From assembly GCA_934796165.1 (NCBI GenBank), contig CAKVOU010000007.1:32034-96033 (forward strand): a stretch of 64,000 nt of DNA, in the 5' to 3' direction. Numbering within the stretch: the first letter of the stretch is position 1; the number at the start of each line of letters is the position of its first letter. The position numbers and the translations under genes were made by a program. The notes beneath the pieces were generated by a model. It was not told the origin of the DNA and ran no database searches. It was given only the letters and a program-made list of their open reading frames with translations. This stretch comes from an uncultured Eubacteriales bacterium (GTDB lineage: Bacteria; Bacillota; Clostridia; Oscillospirales; CAG-272). Positions 17,025 through 25,300 of this stretch are shown piece after piece.

Positions 17025-19570
17025 GCGTCGGGAGGCAGATGAAACAGAACGGACAGGGTCCGGCGGCAACACACGCCGTTCCGGAAAAGCCGGCAAAGTC
17101 AAGCGGGCAGAACCCGGCGAAAAGGTCTGCCGCACCGGAACAGCCGGCACAGCAAAACGGACGGGAACAGACGGCAAGGTCCGCCGTGCAGAAAAGCCCC
17201 GTGAAACAACACGGTGAGCAGATCACCGGACGATATACCGAGCATCCGGCAGGGGGGAAGAATCCCTTCCTGCCGGAACTGCTCTCTCCCGCAGGTTCTC
17301 CCGAGGCGCTCCGCGCCGCGATCGAAGGCGGAGCCGACGCGGTGTACCTCGGCGGGATCGGATTCAACGCCCGCGCCGGGGCGCAGAATTTCGACGCACA
17401 GTCACTCCGTGAGGGCATTGCGCTTGCCCACGCATACGGGGTGAAAGTCTACGTCACACTCAACACGCAGGTCTACGATCGCGAACTGCCGGACTGGCTC
17501 CGTGCCGTGGAGGGGGCGTACACGGCGGGCGCCGACGCGCTGATTCTTGCGGACATCGGCGGTGCGGCACTGGTAAAGCGCTACTTTCCCGACTTTGAGA
17601 TCCACGCAAGCACCCAGATGTCGGGACACAACACGGATATGGCAGCCGGGCTGAAAACGCTCGGCTTTTCGCGCATGGTCGTGGCGAGGGAGACCTCTTA
17701 TGAAAATCTGATGACGCTCTGTCAAAACTCCCCCATCGAAACCGAGCTGTTTGTTCACGGCGCGCTTTGCGTCAGCGCCTCGGGGCAATGTCTCTTTTCC
17801 TATGCCGTCGGCGGCAGGAGCGGCAACCGCGGCGAATGTGCCCAGCCCTGCCGTCTTCCCTACGGCGGGCGGGATACCTACCCGCTCTCCCTGAAGGATC
17901 TTTCGCTTGCGGGACATATTCCGGAGCTGATCGCGTCGGGCGTGTCGTCGCTCAAGATTGAAGGGCGCATGAAGTCTCCCTCCTATGTGTACGGCGTGAC
18001 GGCTGTCTTCCGCAGGCTGCTCGACGAATGCCGCGCGGCAACGCCCGGCGAGATGCGCGAGCTGGCGGAACTGTTTTCGCGCGGCGGATTTACCGACGGA
18101 TATTTCCGCGGGAAACCGGACGGCAGTATGCTCGGCATCCGTTCACGCGAGGACAAGGAGGTCAGCCGCGCGGCACAGCCGTTCGGGGGGCTGACGAGAA
18201 AGGTACCGCTCGACATGGTGCTGACGGTGAAACGGGGAAAGCCCGTCACCCTGACCGTGACCGACGCGGGCGGAAAGAGCGCTGCCGTTACGGGGGAGAT
18301 CCCGGAGGAGGCGCAGAACCGACCGTCAAAAAAGGAAGATCTTCTCCCCAAGCTGACCCGCCTCGGCGGAACGCCGTATGAGGCGCGGCGCGCGGAGATT
18401 TTCCTCGACGACGGGTTGCTCCTTCCCTTCTCCGCGCTCAACGCCATGCGGCGGGATGCCGTCGGAGCGCTGACCGAAACGGGCAGGGTTTCGCCGGGAC
18501 TGTTCCGCGGGACGATCGGGGACGAGGTGCTCTCCGGACTTGGCAGGAATCTTTGTGCCGGGGCGGAAAATGATTCCACGGATATGCGGAATGCGACCGC
18601 CGATTTGAAAGAAGAAGCCGCTGACGCGGGTGACGCGACTGTCGGAGCAGGAGATGTATCCCCGGACGCGGAAACCGTGACCGCCGATACGGGAAATGCG
18701 ACTACCGGGGTAACAGGTAAGACAGCCGATACGGGGAACACGATCGCCGCTCGCACGGACATTTCCCCCGAAATGCCCCGCCGTCAGGCGGTCTGTTATC
18801 TGCCGGAGCAGCTGACGGACCGGGTACGAAAAACCTTTGACCGGGTCTATCTGCCGCTGGAATATTTCTCGGACGGGACGTATCCCCAAAGTGCCGACGC
18901 GCGTGCGAAGGTGATCACCGGCAACCGGCAAAAACCGCTTCCGTGGGTCCCGGATGGCGTTCTGCTTCCTCCGGTCATTCCGGACAGCGAGCGCGCGGAC
19001 GTTTCGCGGCGGCTCCTTGAAGCAAAACGCATGGGCGCAAAATACGCGCTGACGGGGAACGTCGGACACCTTGACGTTGTGCGGGAAGCGGGGCTGATCC
19101 CCGTCGGGGACTTCCGGCTGAATGTCTGCAACGCGGCAAGCCTTGCGGTGGAGCGGTCGCTCGGGTTTTCCGGTTTGATTCTCTCCCCTGAGCTGACGCT
19201 CCCGCGCCTGCGCGACCTTTCCTTCCCCGATACCGCGGCAATTGTTTACGGGCGGATGCCGCTCATGGTGCTGGAAAAATGCGTGGGGACCGAGCTCGGC
19301 GGTTGTGCCCGCTGCGCGGAAAACAAGCTTGCCCTCACCGACCGGATGGGCGCCGTATTCCCGGTGCTCCGCACGCCGCCGCACCGCTCGCTGGTGTTCA
19401 ACTCGGTGCCGACCTTTATGGCGGACCGGGCGGATCTGCTTGCGCATTACCGCGTCCTGCGGCAGATTTTCCTCTTTACGGTGGAATCGCCGGAGGAGGT
19501 GGACCGTGTGATCGCCGCCTACGAAAAGGGTGCCGCTCCCGCGGGGGCAGTCCGGAGGATTGCGCAATAA
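17021..19570 (+). CDS. U32 family peptidase/tRNA or rRNA hydroxylase-like protein
   Basis: 849 residues. After a 75-residue Gln/Lys/Ala-rich leader comes the U32 core: ELLSPAGSPEALRAAIEGGADAVYLGG, KVYVTLNTQVYDRE, EIHASTQMSGHN and MVVARE. The cysteine-bearing signature is CVSASGQCLFSY-(x)-CAQPCRLPY. U32 proteins such as RlhA and TrhP hydroxylate RNA pyrimidines; others are annotated as collagenases. The C-terminal half has the extra domain found in long U32 proteins. Residues about 526-583 form a Asp/Ala/Thr/Gly-rich linker with degenerate repeats (ADAGDAT, TADTGNAT, TADTGNT), probably an expanded spacer. Translation is coupled to zapA by an ATGA overlap, a frequent pairing in Firmicutes. Confidence 0.87.
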   Translation: MSVGRQMKQNGQGPAATHAVPEKPAKSSGQNPAKRSAAPEQPAQQNGREQTARSAVQKSPVKQHGEQITGRYTEHPAGGKNPFLPELLSPAGSPEALRAAIEGGADAVYLGGIGFNARAGAQNFDAQSLREGIALAHAYGVKVYVTLNTQVYDRELPDWLRAVEGAYTAGADALILADIGGAALVKRYFPDFEIHASTQMSGHNTDMAAGLKTLGFSRMVVARETSYENLMTLCQNSPIETELFVHGALCVSASGQCLFSYAVGGRSGNRGECAQPCRLPYGGRDTYPLSLKDLSLAGHIPELIASGVSSLKIEGRMKSPSYVYGVTAVFRRLLDECRAATPGEMRELAELFSRGGFTDGYFRGKPDGSMLGIRSREDKEVSRAAQPFGGLTRKVPLDMVLTVKRGKPVTLTVTDAGGKSAAVTGEIPEEAQNRPSKKEDLLPKLTRLGGTPYEARRAEIFLDDGLLLPFSALNAMRRDAVGALTETGRVSPGLFRGTIGDEVLSGLGRNLCAGAENDSTDMRNATADLKEEAADAGDATVGAGDVSPDAETVTADTGNATTGVTGKTADTGNTIAARTDISPEMPRRQAVCYLPEQLTDRVRKTFDRVYLPLEYFSDGTYPQSADARAKVITGNRQKPLPWVPDGVLLPPVIPDSERADVSRRLLEAKRMGAKYALTGNVGHLDVVREAGLIPVGDFRLNVCNAASLAVERSLGFSGLILSPELTLPRLRDLSFPDTAAIVYGRMPLMVLEKCVGTELGGCARCAENKLALTDRMGAVFPVLRTPPHRSLVFNSVPTFMADRADLLAHYRVLRQIFLFTVESPEEVDRVIAAYEKGAAPAGAVRRIAQ

Positions 19571-19612
19571 AATTGTGCGGTTGACAAGAAAGAACTTGTT
19601 TTCCGTTCACCT

Positions 19613-19850
19613 TGCGGAAGAACGCCGCAGGGCGGATTGAGCCCGACGGGTTGCCGCACGGTAAAATGCCCGCAACGGGTTGCCGCAGGGCGGATTGTAC
19701 CCGACGGGTTGCCGCACGGCTGACAGCGCATGGCGGAATACACCCGGCGGAACGCCACGCGACGGATTGTCCCCGACGGGTTGTCACCCGGTAGGTTCCG
19801 CACGGCAGCTTGCCCCCCACAGGTTGCCACGCGGCTGACAGCGCATGGCA
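19613..19850. repeat. Degenerate tandem/interspersed repeat after the U32 gene
   Basis: GGGCGGATTG followed by CCCGACGGGTTGCCGCACGG occurs near-identically at 19630 and 19688, with a weaker third copy near 19765. CTGACAGCGCATGGC occurs exactly at 19720-19734 and 19835-19849. The 362-bp interval between the U32 and GH71/99-like genes holds this array and a terminator and no gene. Confidence 0.7.
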
Positions 19851-19874
19851 AAACAGAATATCCCGCATGACCCA

Positions 19875-19906
19875 AAGCGGCTCCCGGCTGATGCCGGGAG
19901 CCGCTT
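19875..19906. terminator. Bidirectional terminator
   Basis: A 14-bp stem (AAGCGGCTCCCGGC and its complement) with a TGAT loop lies between the convergent U32 and GH71/99-like genes. Confidence 0.75.
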
Positions 19907-19932
19907 GTTCATTTGATGAGCGGGACTGCGCT

Positions 19933-22900
19933 TCAATTCCCCGCATACACGCAGTACAGCTTCGCAACTGCATTTGCGTCAGCCACCGTGCGGTATGCCT
20001 TCATGGAAATCTGGCGTACTCCGTAAGCCGCATATATGTCAACCGCCGAGCCGGAGGGAACGCCTGCCGACGCATACGCGCCGAGAAGCAGATGACTGCC
20101 TGTCGTCCCCGAGAGCAGATCAACCGTTTTGCGGGCTGTCGCACTGTACGCGAGAACGCCGTTCACATAAACCTTCTGGGTCACGCCGTCAAAGGTCTCG
20201 GTGAAATGCACATACCCGGTCGCGGGAACTGCAGTCTGCACCCGCGTCTTCAGCGGGAAGAGTCCGGTATTCGTCGAGGAAACCAGTCCCGTCGCGGGGT
20301 TGTACCGGATGCCGCCAAACCAGAAACCGTCGTCATTGCCGTACGGCTCCAGCACGCCGATGTAGTCGCCCGCGCCGTATGCCGCCTCGGGGATATAGAA
20401 CACCGTTTCGTGTGTCCAGCCGGTCAGCCCCGCAAAGCCTCCGACCGACACGCTCTGTTTTCCGGTCAGCCCCGATCCGAAATCGAAGGAGAACCAGCCG
20501 TCTGCGATCACGGCATCATAGTTGGAGGGCTTCCCGGCAAGGGATTCCATGTAGAATCTGTTTGCCGCTTCCGTACTTGCGGCGTGTGCGTAACCGAACG
20601 AATAATCGAGGGAGACTCCGTAGAGAGAATACTGGCTCCGGAAGCCGGTCCGCTTTCCGCCGTAATTTGCAAATACGTTGAGGAAGATCTGATTCTGGGA
20701 TTCCTTCGTAAGATCCCGGGAAAGGTCCTTCCGGGCAGTGCCCTCAAGGATCAGCTCCCCGTTCAGGTACACCCGAAGAGAACCGGTGGAGAAGGTCGCA
20801 AGGAAGTATGCCTCTCCCGTCACGGTCTTTGCTTTCTGATACCGGACGGTGAAGTTCTCCTCGTTCGAGAAATACGCAAGTCCCGTACCGAGATTGTATC
20901 CGATGCCGGTCTCAATATCCGCGGCGCCGGTTGCGCCCGTGCTCTTGATACCAAACACCAGCAGCTTGTTTGAATCCGTATACTCATTTTCCGGGATCCG
21001 GTACCGCGCGATCTTGGTCCAGCTGTCCATATCCCGCATATCGACCATATTCACCGCCACACGCGTGGTATTCATGAGCGTTCCCGCCTCGGTCTTTGTA
21101 TAGTCGTATGCATACCACGGTTCTGCGAGCACGTCGGAATAGTCGTATTTCATGCCGTCCGGGTCGTTCATCGCGTCAATTCCCGCCGTCTCGTACAACC
21201 GGGAGATGACCGCGTCCGTCGTTGCAAGGTGGTATCCCCGGGTATTCAGCAGAACTACGCCGTAAGCGTCGAACTGATTGACGACCGCGTTGTCCGCGTC
21301 GCCGAAGGTCGCCTTGCCGCCGACAAGCAGGGTATTCTGTGCCGAAGCGGCGAGCGCCGCTTTGCCTGCCGCCCCGTCGGAAACCGTCGCGGTATAAGCG
21401 AGCGAGCCGTTGATATAGACCTTCTGGGTCACGCCGTCAAAGGTATCCGCGAAGAACACCCAGCCGGACAGCTTCACGGGAGTCACGCTTGCGGACGGGA
21501 AGAGTGCGGGGTTTACGGAGGAGATCCTGCCGGTGGACAGATTGTACCGGATACCGGTCGTCCAGCTTCCCTCGTCAGCGCCTCTCCAGCCGAAGATACC
21601 GATCTCGTCGTCCGCGCCGTACTCCCCTTCCGGGATGTACAGGGTCGCAGTACGCGTCCAGCCGGTTGCCGTCAGGTCAGTCGCAAATCCGGTCATATCA
21701 ATCAGGCGGGTTCCCGCGAGCCCCATGATGCCGGAGAAATTCTGCTCGTACCAGCCGGAAATCGTGAGCTTTTCGTAATCGTCCAGTCCCGCAAGGGCGT
21801 TCTGTGCGGTACTCACATAGCTGTACTTGAAGCGTCCGCCGGGAGCAACGTCGCCGGAGATGTAGAAATCCATGATGTCGCCGGAGAAGGTGTCGTAATT
21901 TCCCTCGTCATGCACGTTGTCCGTCACGCTGAAGTTGACGGTAAAATCGTACCCGCTGATGCGGACGAACTTCTTCGGGATCTTTATCTGCAGGTATCTG
22001 CCGTCCACCGCGTAGGACACGGTTCCGACCGTCTCGGTCTCATAGCCGTTTCCGGTAAAACGCTCCAGCGTTGCGGTCGTTGCGGTCGGCGTGGTCTTGT
22101 TGATGACGTAATCAAAGGTCTCCCAGCCCCCATTCGACTGGTCGGTATCAAGATAGAGCGTCATCCATCTGCCGCCGGTATAGGGGGTAATATTGTCCAT
22201 GCACTCAATCAGAAAGTAGAGATTGTCGTCGTCGCGGGCGACCTGTGCGCCGATGATGTCGTTTCTGCCTGAGGTTTCGGTGTAAAGCTTTCCGCCGTAG
22301 CCGTAGGAGGAACGGTCACCGGTATTGTTCCGGTAAGCGGCAAAGTACAGGTCGATCGCCTCCCACTGGGAAAGGTCGCCGTAAATGTCGATCGCCATTG
22401 CCCTTCCGGCGGGCGTGATCGCCTCGGTACCCTTGTAGCGGCGGATATAGTTGACCATCTGGTAGTAGTAGTTGTCCTTGAGCGCGCCCTTCGTCGGCTC
22501 GATGTCGCGGCTGTACTCGTCCTTGAAGGTATCCGGCAGCGCGTTTGCCGTCTGGTTATAGCCGGCATCGGCAGGCCAGGTCACCTGACGGTCCGCGACC
22601 CATTCGTTCCAGCCGGTCACGAAGAGGACATCGGGATTCTTCGAAAGCGCGTATTCAAACTGCTCCGCGAAATTGTAGCCGTAGAGCGACGAATTGCCGC
22701 CGTCATACCGGTCACCCTGTGCGTGGGTATAGGAGCGACCCATGACGTACTGACCGTTCATCGCAATGATGGGATACGACGATCCGGCGATATTTCTGTA
22801 AGTATAGTTCTGCGCGGGGGAGACCGTCACCTGTGTCAGGTTCGTCGCCGAGCCGAATACCGGCTGGGGATAGATGTTGAGCCAGCCCCAATAGGTGGAA

Positions 22901-24171
22901 CCCTTTGCGGAAGCCGCGCTCGCGGTATAGGTGCCGTGACCGGCGCGGAAGGTGAAGAAATTCTGAAGCGTGGAGGAAAGGTTGGAGGAATACGCCATGA
23001 GGAACGGCTTGCCGTTCACACGGTACCACAGATCCGACCACTTGCCTGCCGCATACACGCTGTTGTAGATCAGGTTCGCCTGTGTCGCGGAAGCCGCATT
23101 TGCGGCAAGCGGAAGCGTGAAGGAGATCTTCGGGGCGTTGACGCCTCCCTCCTTTGCTGCGGTGAAGGTATCGAACACCAGGGGATAGGCGGCATCCCAG
23201 GTAAAGGTGCCGTTGGTGTTGTCAAAGAAGATGGCATCGACCCCCGCGTTGGCGAGCAGCTCGCTCTGACGGCGGATGACCCATCTGTCGATGGAGGAGT
23301 AATATCCGTAGATCGGCTCGTTCCAGAAATAAACATGGCTCGAGGGATCCCCCCAGTAGATGCTTGCATAATCATTCTGAATCTCGGGGTACTTCTCCAT
23401 CAGCTTCTGCACGTTGACCGGCGTTTTCCCGAGCCGCGGGGACCCGTTGACCTGCAGGTGCCAGTCCCAGAAGAACATGGCTAGCGTCTTGCCCTCTACG
23501 GGGTCGCCGACATCGGCATTGGTGAGCGAGGTTCTGCCGAGCGCGTCGGTAAACACCCATGTCCCGGGCTTTACCGTATATTTTGCGTCGGAGGCGTCAA
23601 AGGTGCCGCTTGCCGCGCGGGCTGCCTTGCGCACAAAGCAGTCGGAAGCCGTTTCTTTGGTGTCGGTAAAGGTGACGGTCATCCGGATGTCAAAGTCGGA
23701 GATATCCGTCGTGCCGAAATAGCAGTCGGTCCCGGCGATGAGGTTGTTATCCGCCGCAAGCAGCGCAACCGTTCCGCTCTGTGCCGAGACGGTCAGAAGA
23801 TACTTCCCCGCACGCTGCTTCGGGAAGGCAAGCGATGCCTCTCCGTCGTCTTTCACCGTGACGGTTTTCGAGGACAGCGGCTGATTTTCCAGCGTCGCCG
23901 CCACGTCCCCGGCATACGGGCGAAGCGAGACGACCGCCTCTCCCGGCTCTGTGCCGAGGCAGGTCAGGCTGACATTCAGGGACGTAAACGAAGCATTGGC
24001 TTCAAAGAGGAAAGAATATGCCTCCCCGGCTTCCATCGGTTTTGCCGTCAGCTCCGACGCGGGGTCATATGCCCTGACAACGCCCCCCGTTTCGCCAAAG
24101 GCGACTACCGTGACGGGGACCGCCGCAAGAAGTACGACAGCCGCGATCAAAAGAATCCATCTTTTCTTCAT
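19933..24171 (-). CDS. Secreted GH71/99-like glycoside hydrolase with CBM9-like and LamG-like modules
   Basis: 1412 residues. A clear signal peptide (MKKRWILLIAAVVLLAAV, cleavage likely after ~residue 24) directs export. The catalytic-like region spans about residues 225-580, with LAMFFWDWHL, a stretch ending GVDAIFFDNTNG near residue 315, and FVTGWNEW near residue 518. The last resembles the acid-residue WNEW signature of GH99/GH71-type alpha-glycanases. Residues about 590-790 look like a family 9 carbohydrate-binding module (FLIECMDN, MTLYLDTDQSNGGWETFDYVIN). Three related LamG-like beta-sandwich modules follow at about 790-980, 1010-1195 and 1215-1403, each with FDGVTQKVYINGSLAYTA or a variant. 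No anchor motif was found. GAGGAGG precedes the ATG. It is divergent from the microcompartment operon. The polysaccharide target is not known. Confidence 0.72.
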   Translation of the reverse strand: MKKRWILLIAAVVLLAAVPVTVVAFGETGGVVRAYDPASELTAKPMEAGEAYSFLFEANASFTSLNVSLTCLGTEPGEAVVSLRPYAGDVAATLENQPLSSKTVTVKDDGEASLAFPKQRAGKYLLTVSAQSGTVALLAADNNLIAGTDCYFGTTDISDFDIRMTVTFTDTKETASDCFVRKAARAASGTFDASDAKYTVKPGTWVFTDALGRTSLTNADVGDPVEGKTLAMFFWDWHLQVNGSPRLGKTPVNVQKLMEKYPEIQNDYASIYWGDPSSHVYFWNEPIYGYYSSIDRWVIRRQSELLANAGVDAIFFDNTNGTFTWDAAYPLVFDTFTAAKEGGVNAPKISFTLPLAANAASATQANLIYNSVYAAGKWSDLWYRVNGKPFLMAYSSNLSSTLQNFFTFRAGHGTYTASAASAKGSTYWGWLNIYPQPVFGSATNLTQVTVSPAQNYTYRNIAGSSYPIIAMNGQYVMGRSYTHAQGDRYDGGNSSLYGYNFAEQFEYALSKNPDVLFVTGWNEWVADRQVTWPADAGYNQTANALPDTFKDEYSRDIEPTKGALKDNYYYQMVNYIRRYKGTEAITPAGRAMAIDIYGDLSQWEAIDLYFAAYRNNTGDRSSYGYGGKLYTETSGRNDIIGAQVARDDDNLYFLIECMDNITPYTGGRWMTLYLDTDQSNGGWETFDYVINKTTPTATTATLERFTGNGYETETVGTVSYAVDGRYLQIKIPKKFVRISGYDFTVNFSVTDNVHDEGNYDTFSGDIMDFYISGDVAPGGRFKYSYVSTAQNALAGLDDYEKLTISGWYEQNFSGIMGLAGTRLIDMTGFATDLTATGWTRTATLYIPEGEYGADDEIGIFGWRGADEGSWTTGIRYNLSTGRISSVNPALFPSASVTPVKLSGWVFFADTFDGVTQKVYINGSLAYTATVSDGAAGKAALAASAQNTLLVGGKATFGDADNAVVNQFDAYGVVLLNTRGYHLATTDAVISRLYETAGIDAMNDPDGMKYDYSDVLAEPWYAYDYTKTEAGTLMNTTRVAVNMVDMRDMDSWTKIARYRIPENEYTDSNKLLVFGIKSTGATGAADIETGIGYNLGTGLAYFSNEENFTVRYQKAKTVTGEAYFLATFSTGSLRVYLNGELILEGTARKDLSRDLTKESQNQIFLNVFANYGGKRTGFRSQYSLYGVSLDYSFGYAHAASTEAANRFYMESLAGKPSNYDAVIADGWFSFDFGSGLTGKQSVSVGGFAGLTGWTHETVFYIPEAAYGAGDYIGVLEPYGNDDGFWFGGIRYNPATGLVSSTNTGLFPLKTRVQTAVPATGYVHFTETFDGVTQKVYVNGVLAYSATARKTVDLLSGTTGSHLLLGAYASAGVPSGSAVDIYAAYGVRQISMKAYRTVADANAVAKLYCVYAGN

Positions 24172-24256
24172 GGGTTTGCCTCCTCATCCGTCTCTGTCCG
24201 CACCGGAAACGTCTGTTTTCCGAGCGAAATTTCCATATCTATGCGTCTCCAACTTA

Positions 24257-24285
24257 ATTTTATCAGAAAATATATACAAAATCAA
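24257..24285 (-). promoter_or_regulatory. Promoter of the GH71/99-like gene
   Basis: Minus-strand TTGATT (24280-24285), 17-bp spacer and TAAAAT (24257-24262). It lies 86 bp upstream of the ATG and 39 bp from the divergent microcompartment promoter. Confidence 0.72.
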
Positions 24286-24324
24286 GTGTATTTTCGTTTT
24301 TTGTGCTTTTTTTAGGAAATGCTC

Positions 24325-24353
24325 TTGCAAAAAATAGGGCATTAAGATATAAT
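24325..24353 (+). promoter_or_regulatory. Promoter of the microcompartment operon
   Basis: TTGCAA (24325-24330), exactly 17 bp, then perfect TATAAT (24348-24353); a second TATAAT overlaps at 24353-24358. The leader to the aldolase ATG is about 100 nt and includes a small GC-rich hairpin near 24400. No operator palindrome is obvious and no regulator gene lies in the cluster. Confidence 0.85.
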
Positions 24354-24463
24354 ATAATTAATTGTAAAATGCCGGGACAAGGCAGATTGCAAGGGCGTCG
24401 GAGCACCCGGCTCCGGCAGGATTCAACCATCGGAAAACAAACAGAAAGGAAATAAAAAACAGT

Positions 24464-25258
24464 ATGGCAATGTCTCCTTACGAAATCAAAAAAGAGATCT
24501 GCGAGATCGGCAAGCGCGTGTATGACAAGGGCTTTGTCGCGGCAAATGACGGCAACATCTCCGTTAAAGTGAACGACAACGAGTTTTACTGCACCCCGAC
24601 CGGCGTGTCCAAGGGCTACATGACCCCCGACATGATCATCCGCATTGACGGAAACGGCAACAAGCTGGAGGGTCGTCTGAACCCCTCCTCCGAGATCAAG
24701 ATGCACCTGCGCGTTTACCGCGAGCGTCCCGATGTCATGGCAGTCGTGCACGCACATCCTCCGATCGCTACGGCGTTCACGGTTGCGAACGTCCCGCTCA
24801 ACCAGTATATTCTTCCCGAGGCGGTCCTTTCCCTCGGTGACGTTCCGACCTGCGAATACGGCACGCCGTCCACCATGGAGATTCCGGATTCCCTCATGCC
24901 CTACATCCAGAATCACGACGCGTTCCTGCTCAAGAACCACGGCGCCCTGACCGTCGGCAACAGCCTGCAGAAGGCAATGTTTGTCATGGAAGAGGTCGAG
25001 TTCAACGCAAAGATCTGTATGTATGCGCGCCAGCTCGGCGGCGTGGACGAGATCCCCTGCGACCAGCTTGAAAAGCTGATGGAGCTCCGCAAGAAGATGA
25101 ATATGCCCGGCAGGCATCCCGGTTGCCGGATGTGCCCCAACAAGGGAACCGACAAGTGCCACTGCAAGACCGATGCCACGACCTGTTCCTCCAACACGGC
25201 AAATCCCGACCTTGTCGCCGAGATCACCCGCCGCGTGATGGCACAGCTGAACAAATAA
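24464..25258 (+). CDS. Class II aldolase (fuculose-phosphate-aldolase-like) with Cys-rich linker and C-terminal encapsulation-type helix
   Basis: 264 residues. The aldolase/adducin domain (1-215) has the catalytic-type Glu77 in SSEIKMHL and zinc ligands His96, His98 (VVHAHPP) and His159 (KNHG). Relatives cleave L-fuculose-1-P or L-rhamnulose-1-P into dihydroxyacetone phosphate and lactaldehyde. Residues 221-241 are cysteine-rich (Cys221, 224, 232, 234 and 241) and could bind a metal or Fe-S cluster. The last helix, NPDLVAEITRRVMAQLNK, is amphipathic and like encapsulation peptides that dock cargo inside microcompartments. It is first in the operon, with AGAAAGGA before the ATG. In known fucose/rhamnose microcompartments this aldolase supplies the diol pathway. 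The exact sugar phosphate is inferred. Confidence 0.86.
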   Translation: MAMSPYEIKKEICEIGKRVYDKGFVAANDGNISVKVNDNEFYCTPTGVSKGYMTPDMIIRIDGNGNKLEGRLNPSSEIKMHLRVYRERPDVMAVVHAHPPIATAFTVANVPLNQYILPEAVLSLGDVPTCEYGTPSTMEIPDSLMPYIQNHDAFLLKNHGALTVGNSLQKAMFVMEEVEFNAKICMYARQLGGVDEIPCDQLEKLMELRKKMNMPGRHPGCRMCPNKGTDKCHCKTDATTCSSNTANPDLVAEITRRVMAQLNK

Positions 25259-25300
25259 TCCGGATTCCCGAAAATTTACGGAAAGGAATCATACATAACT

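Noticed and set aside
24263..25162. 299-codon minus-strand ORF over the aldolase
   Set aside because: It overlaps the aldolase completely and crosses two promoters; no family resemblance.
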